Made by a program: the position numbers and the translations under genes
Notes under the pieces: generated by a model
The model's input: only the letters and a program-made list of their open reading frames with translations
The model's database searches: none
What the model was told of the DNA's origin: nothing
Assembly: GCA_937863685.1 (NCBI GenBank)
Contig: CALMGM010000005.1
Location: 1,138,217-1,202,216, forward strand
DNA: 64,000 bases
Reading direction: 5' to 3'
Source of the DNA: an uncultured bacterium
Lineage (GTDB): Bacteria; Edwardsbacteria; AC1; EtOH8
Shown here: piece after piece, positions 49,924 to 59,296 of the stretch
Position numbering within the stretch: the first letter of the stretch is position 1
Layout of the letters: each line of letters starts with the position of its first letter

Positions 49924-51083
49924 GTTCATTTTACGAAATAATTCCGTCCATCGATCCTGATCGGATAAAGGTGAAGCTTCGGGATGTGACCACCAAGCAG
50001 GTCAAGGCCTTGCTGGACTCCATTAACTCCGGAGGCATTCCCCAGACTGACGATATCGCGATCCTGACCTCTCCGGCCGCCGGCGAACTGCTGGAGCCGA
50101 TGGCCCAACTGGCCAAGGACATCACCTTGCGCAGGTTCGGCAGGACCATCCAGATGTACGCCCCGCTGTATATATCCAACCACTGCAGCAATTCCTGCGT
50201 CTACTGCGGGTTCAATGTTCACAATAAGATCAGCCGCCGGACCTCGGGCCGGGAAGAGATATTGTCCGAAGCCCGGCTGCTGAAGAACAAGCACATCTCG
50301 CAGCTGCTGTTGGTGAGCGGAGAATGCCCGGCCGAGGTCGGCATCGATCTGCTGGAAAAAACGGCCGGGGACCTGAAAGGGCTTTTCCCTTCGCTGTCCA
50401 TAGAGATATACCCGTTGGACACTCCGGAATACCGCCGGTTGTATGATGCCGGCATCGACGGGCTGGCCATCTACCAGGAAACATATGATCAAGAGATATA
50501 CTCAATGGTCCATCCGGCCGGTCCCAAGCGGGATTACCAGTATCGATTAGGTGCGCCGGAAAGGGGAGCGGCCGCAGGTTTCAGACAGATCGGCATCGGT
50601 TCGTTGCTGGGGCTTAACAACTGGCGGGTGGAATCATATTATCTGATGCAACACGCCGCCTATCTGATGAAGCATCACTGGAAAAGCCAGATCTCCATAT
50701 CCTTCCCCCGTCTCAGGCCGGCGGCCGGGGGATACAGCCCGGATTATCCAGTCAGCGACCGCGAACTGGTGCAGATGATCTGCGCCTTCCGGCTGTTGCT
50801 GCCCGACGCCGGACTGGTGCTGTCCACCCGTGAGCCAGCGGAACTGCGGGATCATCTTATAGGGCTGGGCATCACCAGGATGAGCGCCGGCTCCAAGACC
50901 GCTCCGGGCGGGTATCTCGACAAAACCGACAACAAACCCGACGAATACGGTCCGGCCGCCGAGGGCCAGTTCAACGTGTCTGACGACCGTCCGGTGAAGG
51001 AAGTAGCGCAGAGTATCCGGGCCAAGGGTTACGATACAGTGTGGAAGGACTGGGATAAGGGGTTCGAGGATAATCCAAAATGA
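49920..51083 (+). CDS. thiH: 2-iminoacetate synthase ThiH (radical SAM)
   Basis: 387 residues, GTG start overlapping the thiG stop. The radical-SAM motif is [12 protein letters not shown] (C-x3-C-x2-C), after [23 protein letters not shown]-like parts follow ([13 protein letters not shown]), then [14 protein letters not shown]. It cleaves tyrosine to give dehydroglycine for ThiG, the anaerobic route (aerobes use ThiO), which fits the anaerobic picture here. It overlaps thiE by 4 bases, so thiG, thiH and thiE are translationally coupled. Confidence 0.95.
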   Translation: MSSFYEIIPSIDPDRIKVKLRDVTTKQVKALLDSINSGGIPQTDDIAILTSPAAGELLEPMAQLAKDITLRRFGRTIQMYAPLYISNHCSNSCVYCGFNVHNKISRRTSGREEILSEARLLKNKHISQLLLVSGECPAEVGIDLLEKTAGDLKGLFPSLSIEIYPLDTPEYRRLYDAGIDGLAIYQETYDQEIYSMVHPAGPKRDYQYRLGAPERGAAAGFRQIGIGSLLGLNNWRVESYYLMQHAAYLMKHHWKSQISISFPRLRPAAGGYSPDYPVSDRELVQMICAFRLLLPDAGLVLSTREPAELRDHLIGLGITRMSAGSKTAPGGYLDKTDNKPDEYGPAAEGQFNVSDDRPVKEVAQSIRAKGYDTVWKDWDKGFEDNPK

Positions 51084-51757
51084 AAAATGAAAAATCAAAA
51101 ATCAAAAATCTACGCCTGAACGCGTTTGAAAAAATCGACCTCTATCCGGTAACCGATCAAAGCCTTTCTATGGGGCGTTCCGATCTTGAAGTATTGGACG
51201 GCCTGATCGCCGGGGGCGCCAGGATAGTCCAGCTGCGGGAAAAACATCTTTCCAAAAAAGATTTTTATCAGATGGCCCTGGCCTTCCGGGAAAAGACAAC
51301 CAAGGCCGGAATGCTGCTGATCATCAACGACCACCTGGACATCGCTTTGGCCTGCGGGGCCGACGGGGTGCATCTGGGGCAGGACGACCTGCCGCTTTAC
51401 GTCGCCCGGAAACTGGCACCGGAGCTGTTGATCGGAATCTCCACTCATAATCTGGATGAAGCTTTGTTAGCGCAGGAACAGGAGGCCGATTATATCAACA
51501 TCGGGCCGATATTTGCCACCCGGACCAAGGAGGTATCCATGGAACCTCTGGGGCCGGGTGCCATCAAAAAAATAGCTCCGCAGATCAATATTCCTTTCAC
51601 GGTAATGGGCGGCATCAATTCATCGAACATCGACCAGGTCCTGCTGGCGGGCGCCAGGAGGATAGCGGTGGTAAGCGCCGTCACCAAGGCGGAAAATATC
51701 GAACAGGCTGTCCGGGATCTGCGAAAAACCATAAATCAGACTGAATCCTTTGGTTGA
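51080..51757 (+). CDS. thiE: Thiamine-phosphate synthase ThiE
   Basis: 225 residues with the ThiE barrel: DLYPVTDQSLSMGRS, GGARIVQLREKHLSKKDFYQ, LLIINDHLDIALACGADGVHLGQDDLP, YINIGPIFATRTKE and VMGGINSSNIDQVLLAGARRIAVVSAV. It joins HMP-pyrophosphate to the thiazole phosphate. The first ~15 codons come from an A-rich direct repeat (AAAATCAAAAATC), so the true start may be further in. HMP genes (thiC, thiD) are not in this window. Confidence 0.95.
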   Translation: MKNEKSKIKNLRLNAFEKIDLYPVTDQSLSMGRSDLEVLDGLIAGGARIVQLREKHLSKKDFYQMALAFREKTTKAGMLLIINDHLDIALACGADGVHLGQDDLPLYVARKLAPELLIGISTHNLDEALLAQEQEADYINIGPIFATRTKEVSMEPLGPGAIKKIAPQINIPFTVMGGINSSNIDQVLLAGARRIAVVSAVTKAENIEQAVRDLRKTINQTESFG

Positions 51758-51782
51758 CTTTTGGCATCAAATAGTATAGAAT
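51754..51782 (+). promoter_or_regulatory. Promoter of iscU
   Basis: TTGACT (51754-51759), 17-bp spacer, TAGAAT (51777-51782); the -35 box overlaps the end of thiE. Confidence 0.75.
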
Positions 51783-51815
51783 GCCGAATGTCTTATTTAA
51801 TGGAGAATTTATCAG

Positions 51816-52244
51816 ATGTACAGTGAAAAGGTGATGGACCATTTCATGAATCCCCGAAATATGGGAGAGATCGAGAACCCCGACGGAGTGGGGATGGTGG
51901 GGAATCCGGTCTGCGGCGACATGATGAAGATCATGCTGAAGATAGAGAAGGACGTCATCACCGACGTAAAGTTCAAGACCTTCGGCTGCGGGGCGGCCAT
52001 CGCCACTTCCAGCATGGCCACCGAACTGGTCAAGGGCAAGTCCCTGACCGAGGCCCTGGAAGTGTCCAACAAGGCGGTGGCCGAGGCCCTGGATGGCCTG
52101 CCCCCGGTGAAGATGCACTGCTCGGTGCTGGCCGAGGACGGGGTGCGGGCGGCCATCAACGACTATCTGGTAAAGAACGGTCGGCCGGGGCTGGAGCTAA
52201 AGGAAAGCGGGCACGAGCACGATCAGCATAACGAAGATCATTAA
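51816..52244 (+). CDS. iscU: IscU/NifU-type iron-sulfur cluster scaffold
   Basis: 142 residues. It begins MYSEKVMDHFMNPRNMGEIE, with the three cluster cysteines in GNPVCGDMM, KTFGCGAAIATSSM and MHCSVLAEDGVRAA, and the Asp after the first Cys. It builds [2Fe-2S] and [4Fe-4S] clusters for delivery to apo-proteins; this genome part encodes many (Stn, Nfn, ThiH, three-Cys protein). The C-terminal 12 residues are His/Asp-rich (GHEHDQHNEDH), an uncommon tail that may bind metal. No IscS is next to it. Confidence 0.93.
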   Translation: MYSEKVMDHFMNPRNMGEIENPDGVGMVGNPVCGDMMKIMLKIEKDVITDVKFKTFGCGAAIATSSMATELVKGKSLTEALEVSNKAVAEALDGLPPVKMHCSVLAEDGVRAAINDYLVKNGRPGLELKESGHEHDQHNEDH

Positions 52245-52260
52245 AGTCCCGGCATAAAAT

Positions 52261-52289
52261 AAAAGCCCCCGCCAAGGGCGGGGGCTTTT
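52261..52289 (+). terminator. Terminator of iscU
   Basis: AAAAGCCCCCGCC / GGGCGGGGGCTTTT with a 2-3-base loop. Confidence 0.9.
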
Positions 52290-52303
52290 CATTGTCTTTC
52301 CAG

Positions 52304-52390
52304 CTATTTGAGCGGAATCATCTTCCTGGTCAGGCTGGCATCGCCGGCGTTGAGGCGGTAGCCGTGCCCCCGATAGTTTGGCAGTATCAT
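52304..52390 (-). pseudogene. Remnant of a Por/FlgD-like C-terminal sorting tail
   Basis: A 28-codon minus-strand frame reads MILPNYRGHGYRLNAGDASL, then TRKMIPLK and a stop. The GYRLNAGDASLTRKMIPL end has the pattern of the tail of the neighbouring C25 peptidase (GIYFYRLSAGPVNLTHKLILVR). It has no upstream open frame of that kind, so it is probably the last piece of a lost exported protein gene. Confidence 0.45.
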
Positions 52391-52419
52391 TTTCAAAGTA
52401 AAATAAATGATCATAACCC

Positions 52420-52447
52420 TTGACAAAGCGGGCAAAGTAATATAAAT
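52420..52447 (+). promoter_or_regulatory. Probable promoter of the C25 peptidase gene
   Basis: TTGACA (52420-52425) with TATAAA at 52441-52446 (15-bp spacer) or TAAATT at 17 bp. Confidence 0.5.
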
Positions 52448-52475
52448 TTAACATATTCACAATAAAGGATAGACC

Positions 52476-55400
52476 ATGAGATCAAGAACAATCATAATGG
52501 CAGTTCTGGCAATATGTTTTGCTTCGGCCGTTTCAGCCAATGCCGGACAGAGACTGAATTTCGGCACAGAAAAAAAACAGGATAAAGTTATCAAGCTGAG
52601 TACTGCCAACGATACATTCATTATGCTGGATTTTTCCGTCGCCGGGTTTGATGTCGTCGAGCACACAACCAAGGACGGAGCATACATCCTGCTATCCCTT
52701 CCTGACCAGGGATATAACACCGAGCTGGGCCATCCCAAGCTCCCGGTGGTCTCCGAATGGGTGGAGGTCCCGCAGGGGGCCAAGGTCGAGGCCTTTCTGG
52801 AGGTGGTCGCTTCGGAGGAATTTAATCTGAAGGACAAGGGTTTTGACAAAAAGATAATGCCGGTCCAACTTCCGGTGCCCAAGCTGCCCGGGGCCGAAGA
52901 AAAGGTTCCCTTCAGTATCGATCGATCAATTTACGCAACGGACAATTTTTACGGCCAGGCCAAGGTCACGCTATCCGAGCCAGTCCAGATGCGCGGGCAC
53001 CGGGCGGTTTTGGTCACTTTTTGGCCGGTGGCCTACAACCCGGTCAGCGGAGACATCAAAGTGGTAACCAAGGCCCGGATAAGCCTGAAGCTTTCGGGTT
53101 CCGATATGGCTCAGACCCGGAAGATGGCAGCCAAATACCGGTCGGCGGCATACGACAGCCCGCTGTCATCGACCTTGATCAATTACGGCACATACGAATC
53201 TTCCGCCAAAGCTGTTCCAGCTATGCCCATAAACCAGCTGATAATCGTGGGTGATGGATATTATGATGCATTGGCGCCGCTGGTGGATTGGGACATCCGA
53301 AGGGGTTATCGGACATTGGTCACCAAAACCTCGGAGATACCCGGCGGGGCCGACACCACGTATATCCGCCAGTATATCAAAAGCCGGTACGACGGCGAGA
53401 ACCCGCCGGACTTTGTCCTGCTGGTGGGGGATGTGGATGTGATCCCGGCATATTATACCAGCACATTGCCGGATCACCCCTATACGGACTTATATTATTC
53501 GACCATGTCTGGAACCGATTTTGTGCCTGATCTTTATGTCAGCCGGATCTCGGTGGCCGACACCACCCAGTTGCATAACTATATTGTCAAGTATCTGGGC
53601 TATCAACAAGGGGCATGGACCAGCGATCATTCCTGGATGCAGAAGGCATATTTTACTGCTTCCAATGATGGTGGATATCATGCCATAACCGAATCTACCG
53701 ATAATTATTGCATGGCCTTGGCCAGGACCAATGGCATGGCCTGTGACTCACTATATTATTATTACGGTACCGGCACGCCGGTGGCGGATGCCTTCAACAA
53801 CGGCCGGGCCGTCATGTCTTACACCGGCCACGGCGCCGTCACCTATTGGGACGGTCCCCGGTTTTATCAGTCTGATATTAATGCTCTGACCAATCAGGAT
53901 AAGTATGCTTTTGTGACCAGCTTTGCCTGTCTGACCGGGCAGTTCACCGCCACAGAATGTTTCGGGGAAACATGGATCAGAGCAGCCGATAAGGGCGCTG
54001 TTGCCTATTGGGGTTCCTCGGTCTATTCCTATTGGGATGAGGACGATATCCTGCAACGCCGATTGTATGATGCGCTTCTTGACAGCGGCTATGCCTGGAT
54101 AGGCGGGATGACCCTGAAAGCCAAACTGGACTTCGGCCGTTTCTATGGCTGGTCAAGCGCCGTCAGCGTACCCGTCAAGCAATATTTTGAACAGTACAAT
54201 CTTTTAGGCAGCAGTGCCGTCGATCTTTACACCCGGCAGCCTCTGACCCTGACCGTCAGCCACCCGGCCACGGTACCGCTTGGTCCGGCCACGGTGAATA
54301 TCAATGTAACGGCCGGGGCTGCGGTGCAGAACGCCCTGGTCTGCCTGACCTCCAAGGTCAGCGGAGAGATCATGGCTGCAGGCTACACCGATGCTTCGGG
54401 CGATGCTTCCCTGGACATTGTGACCACCATCGTCGACAGCATCGGGGTGGTGGCCACCGCCCATAACTGCGCGCCATATACCGGACAGATCAATGTCTCG
54501 GTGGCCGGCCCCTGCGTACTGTACTACAAGCATAGCATTAATGATCCAGCCGGCAACGGCAACGGCGATATCAACCCCGGCGAAGCGATAGCCATGCCCC
54601 TGTGGGTGAAGAATTACGGCAATACCATATCCACCGGCACGGTAAAGGGCACCTTGAGGACCACCAGCATCCAGGCGGCCATTACTGACAGCTTTTACAA
54701 TTTCGGCCTGGTATACTCCGGAGATTCGACGCAATATCTTTCGGGATTCAAGTTCAGCGCCTCGCCGGCCTGCACCAACGGAACCGTCATTCCCTTCACA
54801 CTGGAATGTCATGATACCGAGAACAGCTGGACATCCAAATTCTCGGTCAAGGTCTCGGCGCCAAAGCTGCTTTACAAGACCTACAGCATCATTGACCCGG
54901 CTCCGGCCAACAACAACGGCTTTGCCGAGCCAGGGGAGACCGACAGCCTGCGGATATACCTAAAAAACATCGGCCTGCTGACCGCCGGTAATGTCGCTGG
55001 TATTTTAAGCAGCAGCGATCCCTATGTGACCATTGTCGCCGACAGCGCAGGCTACGGAGACATACTGCCTGACAGCACCAGCGGATCGATCTCCAGTTAT
55101 CTGCTTGCCTTCGGCATTCCGCCGCAGAATCCCTATTACGCCAAGCTGGTCCTGCAGATGAAAACCCTGGGCGGGGTAGTTGTTCAGTATGACAGTTTTA
55201 TGCTGTCCATCGCCAATCCAGGGTTCTATGACGACGTGGAAGACAGCATATTGACCAACCGCTACCAGACCGGAGCTCTGTGGCATACCACCCAATTTAC
55301 CTCCTACAGTCCCGCTACCTGCTGGCGTTGCGGGGTGGGGGATGACCAGAATTATCTGGATGACATGAACTCATCGCTGGTGACCCCGGAGTTCGTGGTG

Positions 55401-55985
55401 GGCACCCAGGCCACGGTGTCCTTCTGGCATAAATACGTCATCGAAAACACCTACGATTACGGTTTCGTGGAATTCAGCACCGACGGGGGGACAAGCTGGA
55501 CCGAGCTGGCCAACTTTACCGGTACATTGAACGACTGGACCAAGCAATCATACGACATCAATGGCATTCCCGTCGGCTCCAAAGTATTGCTCAGCTTCCG
55601 GTTCGTTTCCGACTATTCTCTGAACTACAGCGGCTGGCACATAGATGAGATCTCGGTGAACACTCCCACCGGAGTGGCTGGCCGGCCAGAACAACAATTA
55701 CTTCCGGGGATATTCAAGCTAAGTCGCAGTTATCCCAACCCAATGCGCCGCAGTGCCATAATATCCTATCAGGTGCCACAAAAATCCCAGGTATGCCTGT
55801 CGGTCTATAACATCCTGGGCCAGAATATCAGGACCCTGGATTCCGGGGAAAAAGACCCCGGCCTATACCAGGCGAGTTGGGACGGCAGGGATAATCAGGG
55901 CAGGAATATGGCCTCTGGCATATATTTCTACCGGTTGTCGGCCGGCCCGGTGAATCTGACCCACAAGCTCATTTTGGTAAGGTGA
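52476..55985 (+). CDS. Exported gingipain-like C25 cysteine peptidase with C-terminal sorting domain
   Basis: 1,169 residues. Signal peptide (RSRTIIMAVLAICFASAVSANA), a propeptide-like beta region to about 240, then the C25 domain (NQLIIVGDGYYDALAPLVDW, FVLLVGDVDVIPAY) with catalytic His about 450 (SYTGHGAV) and Cys about 483 (TSFACLTGQF). Next come Ig-like and CARDB-like repeats, a MAM-like region (WHKYVIENTYDYGFVEFSTDGG), and a FlgD-Ig/Por-type C-terminus (SRSYPNPMRRSAIISYQVP, GIYFYRLSAG). It is likely secreted and processed at the surface, degrading extracellular protein. Single gene; RBS AAAGGAT. Confidence 0.9.
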   Translation: MRSRTIIMAVLAICFASAVSANAGQRLNFGTEKKQDKVIKLSTANDTFIMLDFSVAGFDVVEHTTKDGAYILLSLPDQGYNTELGHPKLPVVSEWVEVPQGAKVEAFLEVVASEEFNLKDKGFDKKIMPVQLPVPKLPGAEEKVPFSIDRSIYATDNFYGQAKVTLSEPVQMRGHRAVLVTFWPVAYNPVSGDIKVVTKARISLKLSGSDMAQTRKMAAKYRSAAYDSPLSSTLINYGTYESSAKAVPAMPINQLIIVGDGYYDALAPLVDWDIRRGYRTLVTKTSEIPGGADTTYIRQYIKSRYDGENPPDFVLLVGDVDVIPAYYTSTLPDHPYTDLYYSTMSGTDFVPDLYVSRISVADTTQLHNYIVKYLGYQQGAWTSDHSWMQKAYFTASNDGGYHAITESTDNYCMALARTNGMACDSLYYYYGTGTPVADAFNNGRAVMSYTGHGAVTYWDGPRFYQSDINALTNQDKYAFVTSFACLTGQFTATECFGETWIRAADKGAVAYWGSSVYSYWDEDDILQRRLYDALLDSGYAWIGGMTLKAKLDFGRFYGWSSAVSVPVKQYFEQYNLLGSSAVDLYTRQPLTLTVSHPATVPLGPATVNINVTAGAAVQNALVCLTSKVSGEIMAAGYTDASGDASLDIVTTIVDSIGVVATAHNCAPYTGQINVSVAGPCVLYYKHSINDPAGNGNGDINPGEAIAMPLWVKNYGNTISTGTVKGTLRTTSIQAAITDSFYNFGLVYSGDSTQYLSGFKFSASPACTNGTVIPFTLECHDTENSWTSKFSVKVSAPKLLYKTYSIIDPAPANNNGFAEPGETDSLRIYLKNIGLLTAGNVAGILSSSDPYVTIVADSAGYGDILPDSTSGSISSYLLAFGIPPQNPYYAKLVLQMKTLGGVVVQYDSFMLSIANPGFYDDVEDSILTNRYQTGALWHTTQFTSYSPATCWRCGVGDDQNYLDDMNSSLVTPEFVVGTQATVSFWHKYVIENTYDYGFVEFSTDGGTSWTELANFTGTLNDWTKQSYDINGIPVGSKVLLSFRFVSDYSLNYSGWHIDEISVNTPTGVAGRPEQQLLPGIFKLSRSYPNPMRRSAIISYQVPQKSQVCLSVYNILGQNIRTLDSGEKDPGLYQASWDGRDNQGRNMASGIYFYRLSAGPVNLTHKLILVR

Positions 55986-56105
55986 TGCGGGCCTTTATTA
56001 ATAATTTCAAAAATCATTAAAATTTTACTTGACAAAAACCACCTATCTGTGTTATGGTTCAAAGGTTATCGCTTAAATTATCAACCTAGCGATTGTTTTT
56101 GTTTT

Positions 56106-57029
56106 ATGGGTCTTAAGGAAAAAACACAGCTTACCATTGTATTCATCCCCCATCACGGAGGCAAAACAGTCAGCCTCAGGGTGCCTCAGTGGTTCTTGGT
56201 ATGCTTGGCATGCTTTGGGGGTTTTTTGTTATTGGGGTTGGGCCTGGTCACCACCGGCTATGTCAATAAATTTGTCGACATCTCCATGCTGCAGAAGCTG
56301 CAGGTGGAGAACCGCATACTGAGGACCAGACTTGATGAATTCGCGGCCAAGGCCGGCGATCTGCATAACCAGATGGCGGCTTTTGTGAACTTCGATTCCA
56401 AGGTCAGGATGATGTCCGGCCTTCAGACCATAGATCCCGATATCCGGCAGGTGGGCATCGGGGGCGGCAAGCAGACGGAACTTCCCGGAGAGATCTCGGT
56501 CAAGACCGCTTCCTCCATCAGGGAGGTGGGGGATGACCTTGACCGGCTTACCCGGGAGGCCAAGCTTCAGAACGAGAGTTTTCAGGAACTGAGCAGAACC
56601 CTTCAGCAACGCCAGGAGATGTGGGACCATATGCCTTCCATCCAGCCAACCCCCGGATGGATAATAAGCGATTTCGGTTACCGGCGTGACCCCCTGACCG
56701 GCGAGATGAGAATGCACGAGGGCATAGATATAGCAGCTCCCGGAGGGACAATCATCGTAGCTCCGGCCTCCGGGGTGGTCAAGTTCGTGGGCTCCCGCGG
56801 CAATTACGGCCTATGCCTCGAAGTGGACCATGGCTACGGCATCATGACCAGGTTCGCCCACTGCTCGCTGATCAGGGTCAGCCAGGGTGCCAGCGTGTCA
56901 CGCGGCCAGGTGGTGGCTTTGGTGGGATCCACCGGAAGGACCACCGGACCCCATCTGCATTACGAAGTGATTTCCAACGACAAGGCCAACGACCCGGTCA
57001 GTTATATCCTTTCCGCCAGGATGTTCTAA
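56106..57029 (+). CDS. M23-family (LytM-type) peptidoglycan endopeptidase
   Basis: 307 residues from ATG 56106 (MGLKEKTQLTIVFIPHHGGK); the track's 56049 start is in the leader. A single membrane helix (about 30-50) is followed by a coiled coil (about 60-190) and a LytM domain: DFGYRRDPLTGEMRMHEGIDIAAP (zinc His and Asp), IMTRFAHCSLIRVSQGASV (catalytic His) and TTGPHLHYEV (zinc H-x-H). All zinc ligands are present, so it should be active rather than an EnvC-type activator. It cuts peptide cross-links in the periplasm. TTGACA at 56029 with TATGGT 18 bases on is a likely promoter. Confidence 0.92.
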   Translation: MGLKEKTQLTIVFIPHHGGKTVSLRVPQWFLVCLACFGGFLLLGLGLVTTGYVNKFVDISMLQKLQVENRILRTRLDEFAAKAGDLHNQMAAFVNFDSKVRMMSGLQTIDPDIRQVGIGGGKQTELPGEISVKTASSIREVGDDLDRLTREAKLQNESFQELSRTLQQRQEMWDHMPSIQPTPGWIISDFGYRRDPLTGEMRMHEGIDIAAPGGTIIVAPASGVVKFVGSRGNYGLCLEVDHGYGIMTRFAHCSLIRVSQGASVSRGQVVALVGSTGRTTGPHLHYEVISNDKANDPVSYILSARMF

Positions 57030-57045
57030 TGCCAATAAAATATTG

Positions 57046-57075
57046 AAGGCCAGGAACGATCCTGGCCTTTTTTTT
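57046..57075 (+). terminator. Terminator of the M23 peptidase gene
   Basis: AAGGCCAGG, 6-base loop, CCTGGCCTT followed by TTTTTT. The convergent CapA gene ends 20 bases further on. Confidence 0.9.
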
Positions 57076-57094
57076 GTCCCCCGGCAACCCGGGG

Positions 57095-58147
57095 CTACTG
57101 CCGGTAAGGGTGGCTCCCGGGAAAATCTTCCCGGGAAAGCCGTTTCATCAATTCTTCGGCTCGGCCCAGGTCGTCATACTTCGGGCCGCCGGGCCGGGCC
57201 TGAATGAATGAATGTATTTTGAATCCCAAATACCTCCCTTGCTTATCAAGCTCTGTCCATAGCAGCGGGGCATAGCCGGACTCCCGGTCCAGGTTCATGC
57301 CGCCGTAGGTACAGAAGTTCCCCAGGCTGTAGGCTATCAGGCGGTCCCGGTAGAGCTCCATGGCCCGGGGGACATGGGGGCCGTGTCCGATTATCAGGTC
57401 CGCCCCCCGATCGACGGCATCATGGGCGAATTTTACCAGGTGCCCCCGGGGTTCTTTAAGGTATATCTCCGGGGCATCATTGATATGCAGGGCGGAACGC
57501 CCCTCTTTGCCGCCGTGAACCGAGACGATAAGGATGTCGTATTTTCCAGCCAGTCTGGATATTTCCTCAAGAGCCTGGACCGGATGGATGATGGAACGCG
57601 GCGGGTCGCCGATGGCCAGGGCGATCACAGCGATCGAAGCGCCCTTTATATTGAAGGTCGCGACATGGCCCTCCTTGCCGGTAAATTGAATCCCGGCAGT
57701 TTCCAAGACCTTACGGGTGGACAAATTCCCATTGGAGCCGAAATCATTGGCATGGTTATTGGCCAGGGAGACTACGTCAAACCCGGCCCGGGCCAGATTG
57801 TCAGCGTAAGATGCCGGGGTGCGAAAGACGTAAGCCTTGCCCTTTTTTGCCGCCTTGGCCGGTTTGCCGGAATCGCACAAGGGGCCCTCCAGGTTGCCGA
57901 AGGCCAGGTCGGCACTTTTCAACAGCTCCCGGCAGTCGTCAAACAGGTATTTTCCGTTCTCCGGCGGCAGCAGCGGTGAGGGGTAGCAGCTGCCCATCAT
58001 AATATCTCCCACCGCGGCAATGGTGATGGTATCCTTGCCGGTGGGATCGGTCTGGGCATAAGCCATCTGAAGCAACAGCGGAAATAACAGGGCCAGGATG
58101 ACCGTTCTCAAATTCAATTTGCTCGGAAGGTTTTTCATGATGCTCAT
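57095..58147 (-). CDS. CapA/PgsA-family capsule-synthesis-like metallophosphatase protein
   Basis: 350 residues. A signal anchor (LRTVILALLFPLLLQMAYAQT) precedes the CapA domain: TIAAVGDIMMGSCYPSPLL, DLAFGNLEGPLCDSG, DVVSLANNHANDFGSNG, DILIVSVHGGKEG and ADLIIGHGPHVPRAMELY. These match the calcineurin-like metal ligands of the PGA_cap family; members act in polyglutamate capsule export or release, others have unknown roles. No other capsule genes are nearby. Starts at 58147 or 58138 (MKNLPSKLN). A separate gene follows upstream on the same strand. Confidence 0.85.
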   Translation of the reverse strand: MSIMKNLPSKLNLRTVILALLFPLLLQMAYAQTDPTGKDTITIAAVGDIMMGSCYPSPLLPPENGKYLFDDCRELLKSADLAFGNLEGPLCDSGKPAKAAKKGKAYVFRTPASYADNLARAGFDVVSLANNHANDFGSNGNLSTRKVLETAGIQFTGKEGHVATFNIKGASIAVIALAIGDPPRSIIHPVQALEEISRLAGKYDILIVSVHGGKEGRSALHINDAPEIYLKEPRGHLVKFAHDAVDRGADLIIGHGPHVPRAMELYRDRLIAYSLGNFCTYGGMNLDRESGYAPLLWTELDKQGRYLGFKIHSFIQARPGGPKYDDLGRAEELMKRLSREDFPGSHPYRQ

Positions 58148-58175
58148 AAAGGTTGTTTTGCTAATTTTATAAAAG

Positions 58176-59186
58176 TTATTTCAGCCAGCCGTTTCCCCGA
58201 TACCAGCGGGAGGTTTCTTCCATCCCTTTATCCAAGGCATAGCGGCAGGTGAATCCGAAATCATGTTTAGCACGTTCGGGTGAACATGTCCAGAAAGATT
58301 GGGACATCTCCCGCACCTTCTGTCGGTTAAAGATGCTCTCCTTTCGAACGGCCCAGGCTCCAGCTTCCGCCAGGACGGCCGAGAAACGTGCCAGCTCCAA
58401 CGGCAAATGCAGAGCCAACGGTTTTTTGCCAAGACTGCGGGCTATAGCCGAAGATATTTCCTGCCAGGAATAATCCTCTGGGTCAGATAAAAAATAGGTC
58501 CTGCCAGCCGAAGCCTCAGACTCCGCCGCAGCGATCATCCCCTGGGTCAGGTCCTTGACGTATATAAGATGGATATATCTTTTTTTAAAGCCCGGCAGCA
58601 GGGCCAATCCCCGGTTGATCCATTTGAAATACAAATAAACATCGCTATCCCGGGGACCGTAGACGGTGGGAGGCCGGATGATGGTAAGGGGGAGCTTATC
58701 TCCCAGCTTGTTCATCTGCAGTTCGGCCTCCAGTTTGCTGCGGCCGTAATCGGAGATGGGCCGACACTGGTCAGATTCGCATTTTGGGGCCCCCATGCAT
58801 TCGGCCGGCCCGGCCGCCGCTTGGCTGGAAAGAAAGACCAGCCTCTTCAGCCCCGGCGCACTCCCAATCGCCGCCCGGGCCAGGCTCTCCGTGGCGGCCA
58901 CATTGTCTTGGAACAATTTCCGGCGGGAGCCGGACTTGGCGGCGGCGATGTGAAATATGCAATCGACATCCTTTACGGCGTCAGCCAGAGAGGCCTGGTC
59001 GTCGAAAGACCCATAGGCCAGATCCAGCTCCAGACCTTTCAGCCATTTTAAGTCGCTGGTGGTCCGGACCAAAGCCCTGACCCGATAGCCTTTTTCTAAA
59101 AGGTTTTCCGCCAGATGGCTGCCGATGAATCCGGTGGCCCCGGTGACCAAGGCCAATGGTTTCCCTTTCCTTTCCATCATAGCCAT
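58176..59186 (-). CDS. NAD(P)-dependent epimerase/3-beta-HSD-like short-chain oxidoreductase
   Basis: 336 residues of the extended SDR family: the Rossmann loop VTGATGFIGSHLAENLLEKG, VRALVRTTSDLKWL, an acidic NAD strand, and the catalytic Tyr-Lys in ISDYGRSKLEAELQ, followed by TIIRPPTVYGPRDSDVYLYF. It resembles dihydroflavonol-reductase/3-beta-hydroxysteroid-dehydrogenase-like proteins; the substrate in bacteria is often a sugar nucleotide or terpenoid. It may start at the second or third ATG (MAMMERKG). 28 bases before the CapA gene, so possibly cotranscribed. Confidence 0.85.
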   Translation of the reverse strand: MAMMERKGKPLALVTGATGFIGSHLAENLLEKGYRVRALVRTTSDLKWLKGLELDLAYGSFDDQASLADAVKDVDCIFHIAAAKSGSRRKLFQDNVAATESLARAAIGSAPGLKRLVFLSSQAAAGPAECMGAPKCESDQCRPISDYGRSKLEAELQMNKLGDKLPLTIIRPPTVYGPRDSDVYLYFKWINRGLALLPGFKKRYIHLIYVKDLTQGMIAAAESEASAGRTYFLSDPEDYSWQEISSAIARSLGKKPLALHLPLELARFSAVLAEAGAWAVRKESIFNRQKVREMSQSFWTCSPERAKHDFGFTCRYALDKGMEETSRWYRGNGWLK

Positions 59187-59296
59187 TAGTTTAACTCAAA
59201 TCATCAAGGCTGTCAATAATCACAAACCGCCTGGGCTCAATATTAATCCTTGACATTTCCGTAAATTATGATAAATTTACAATTTGCCAAGGAGAT

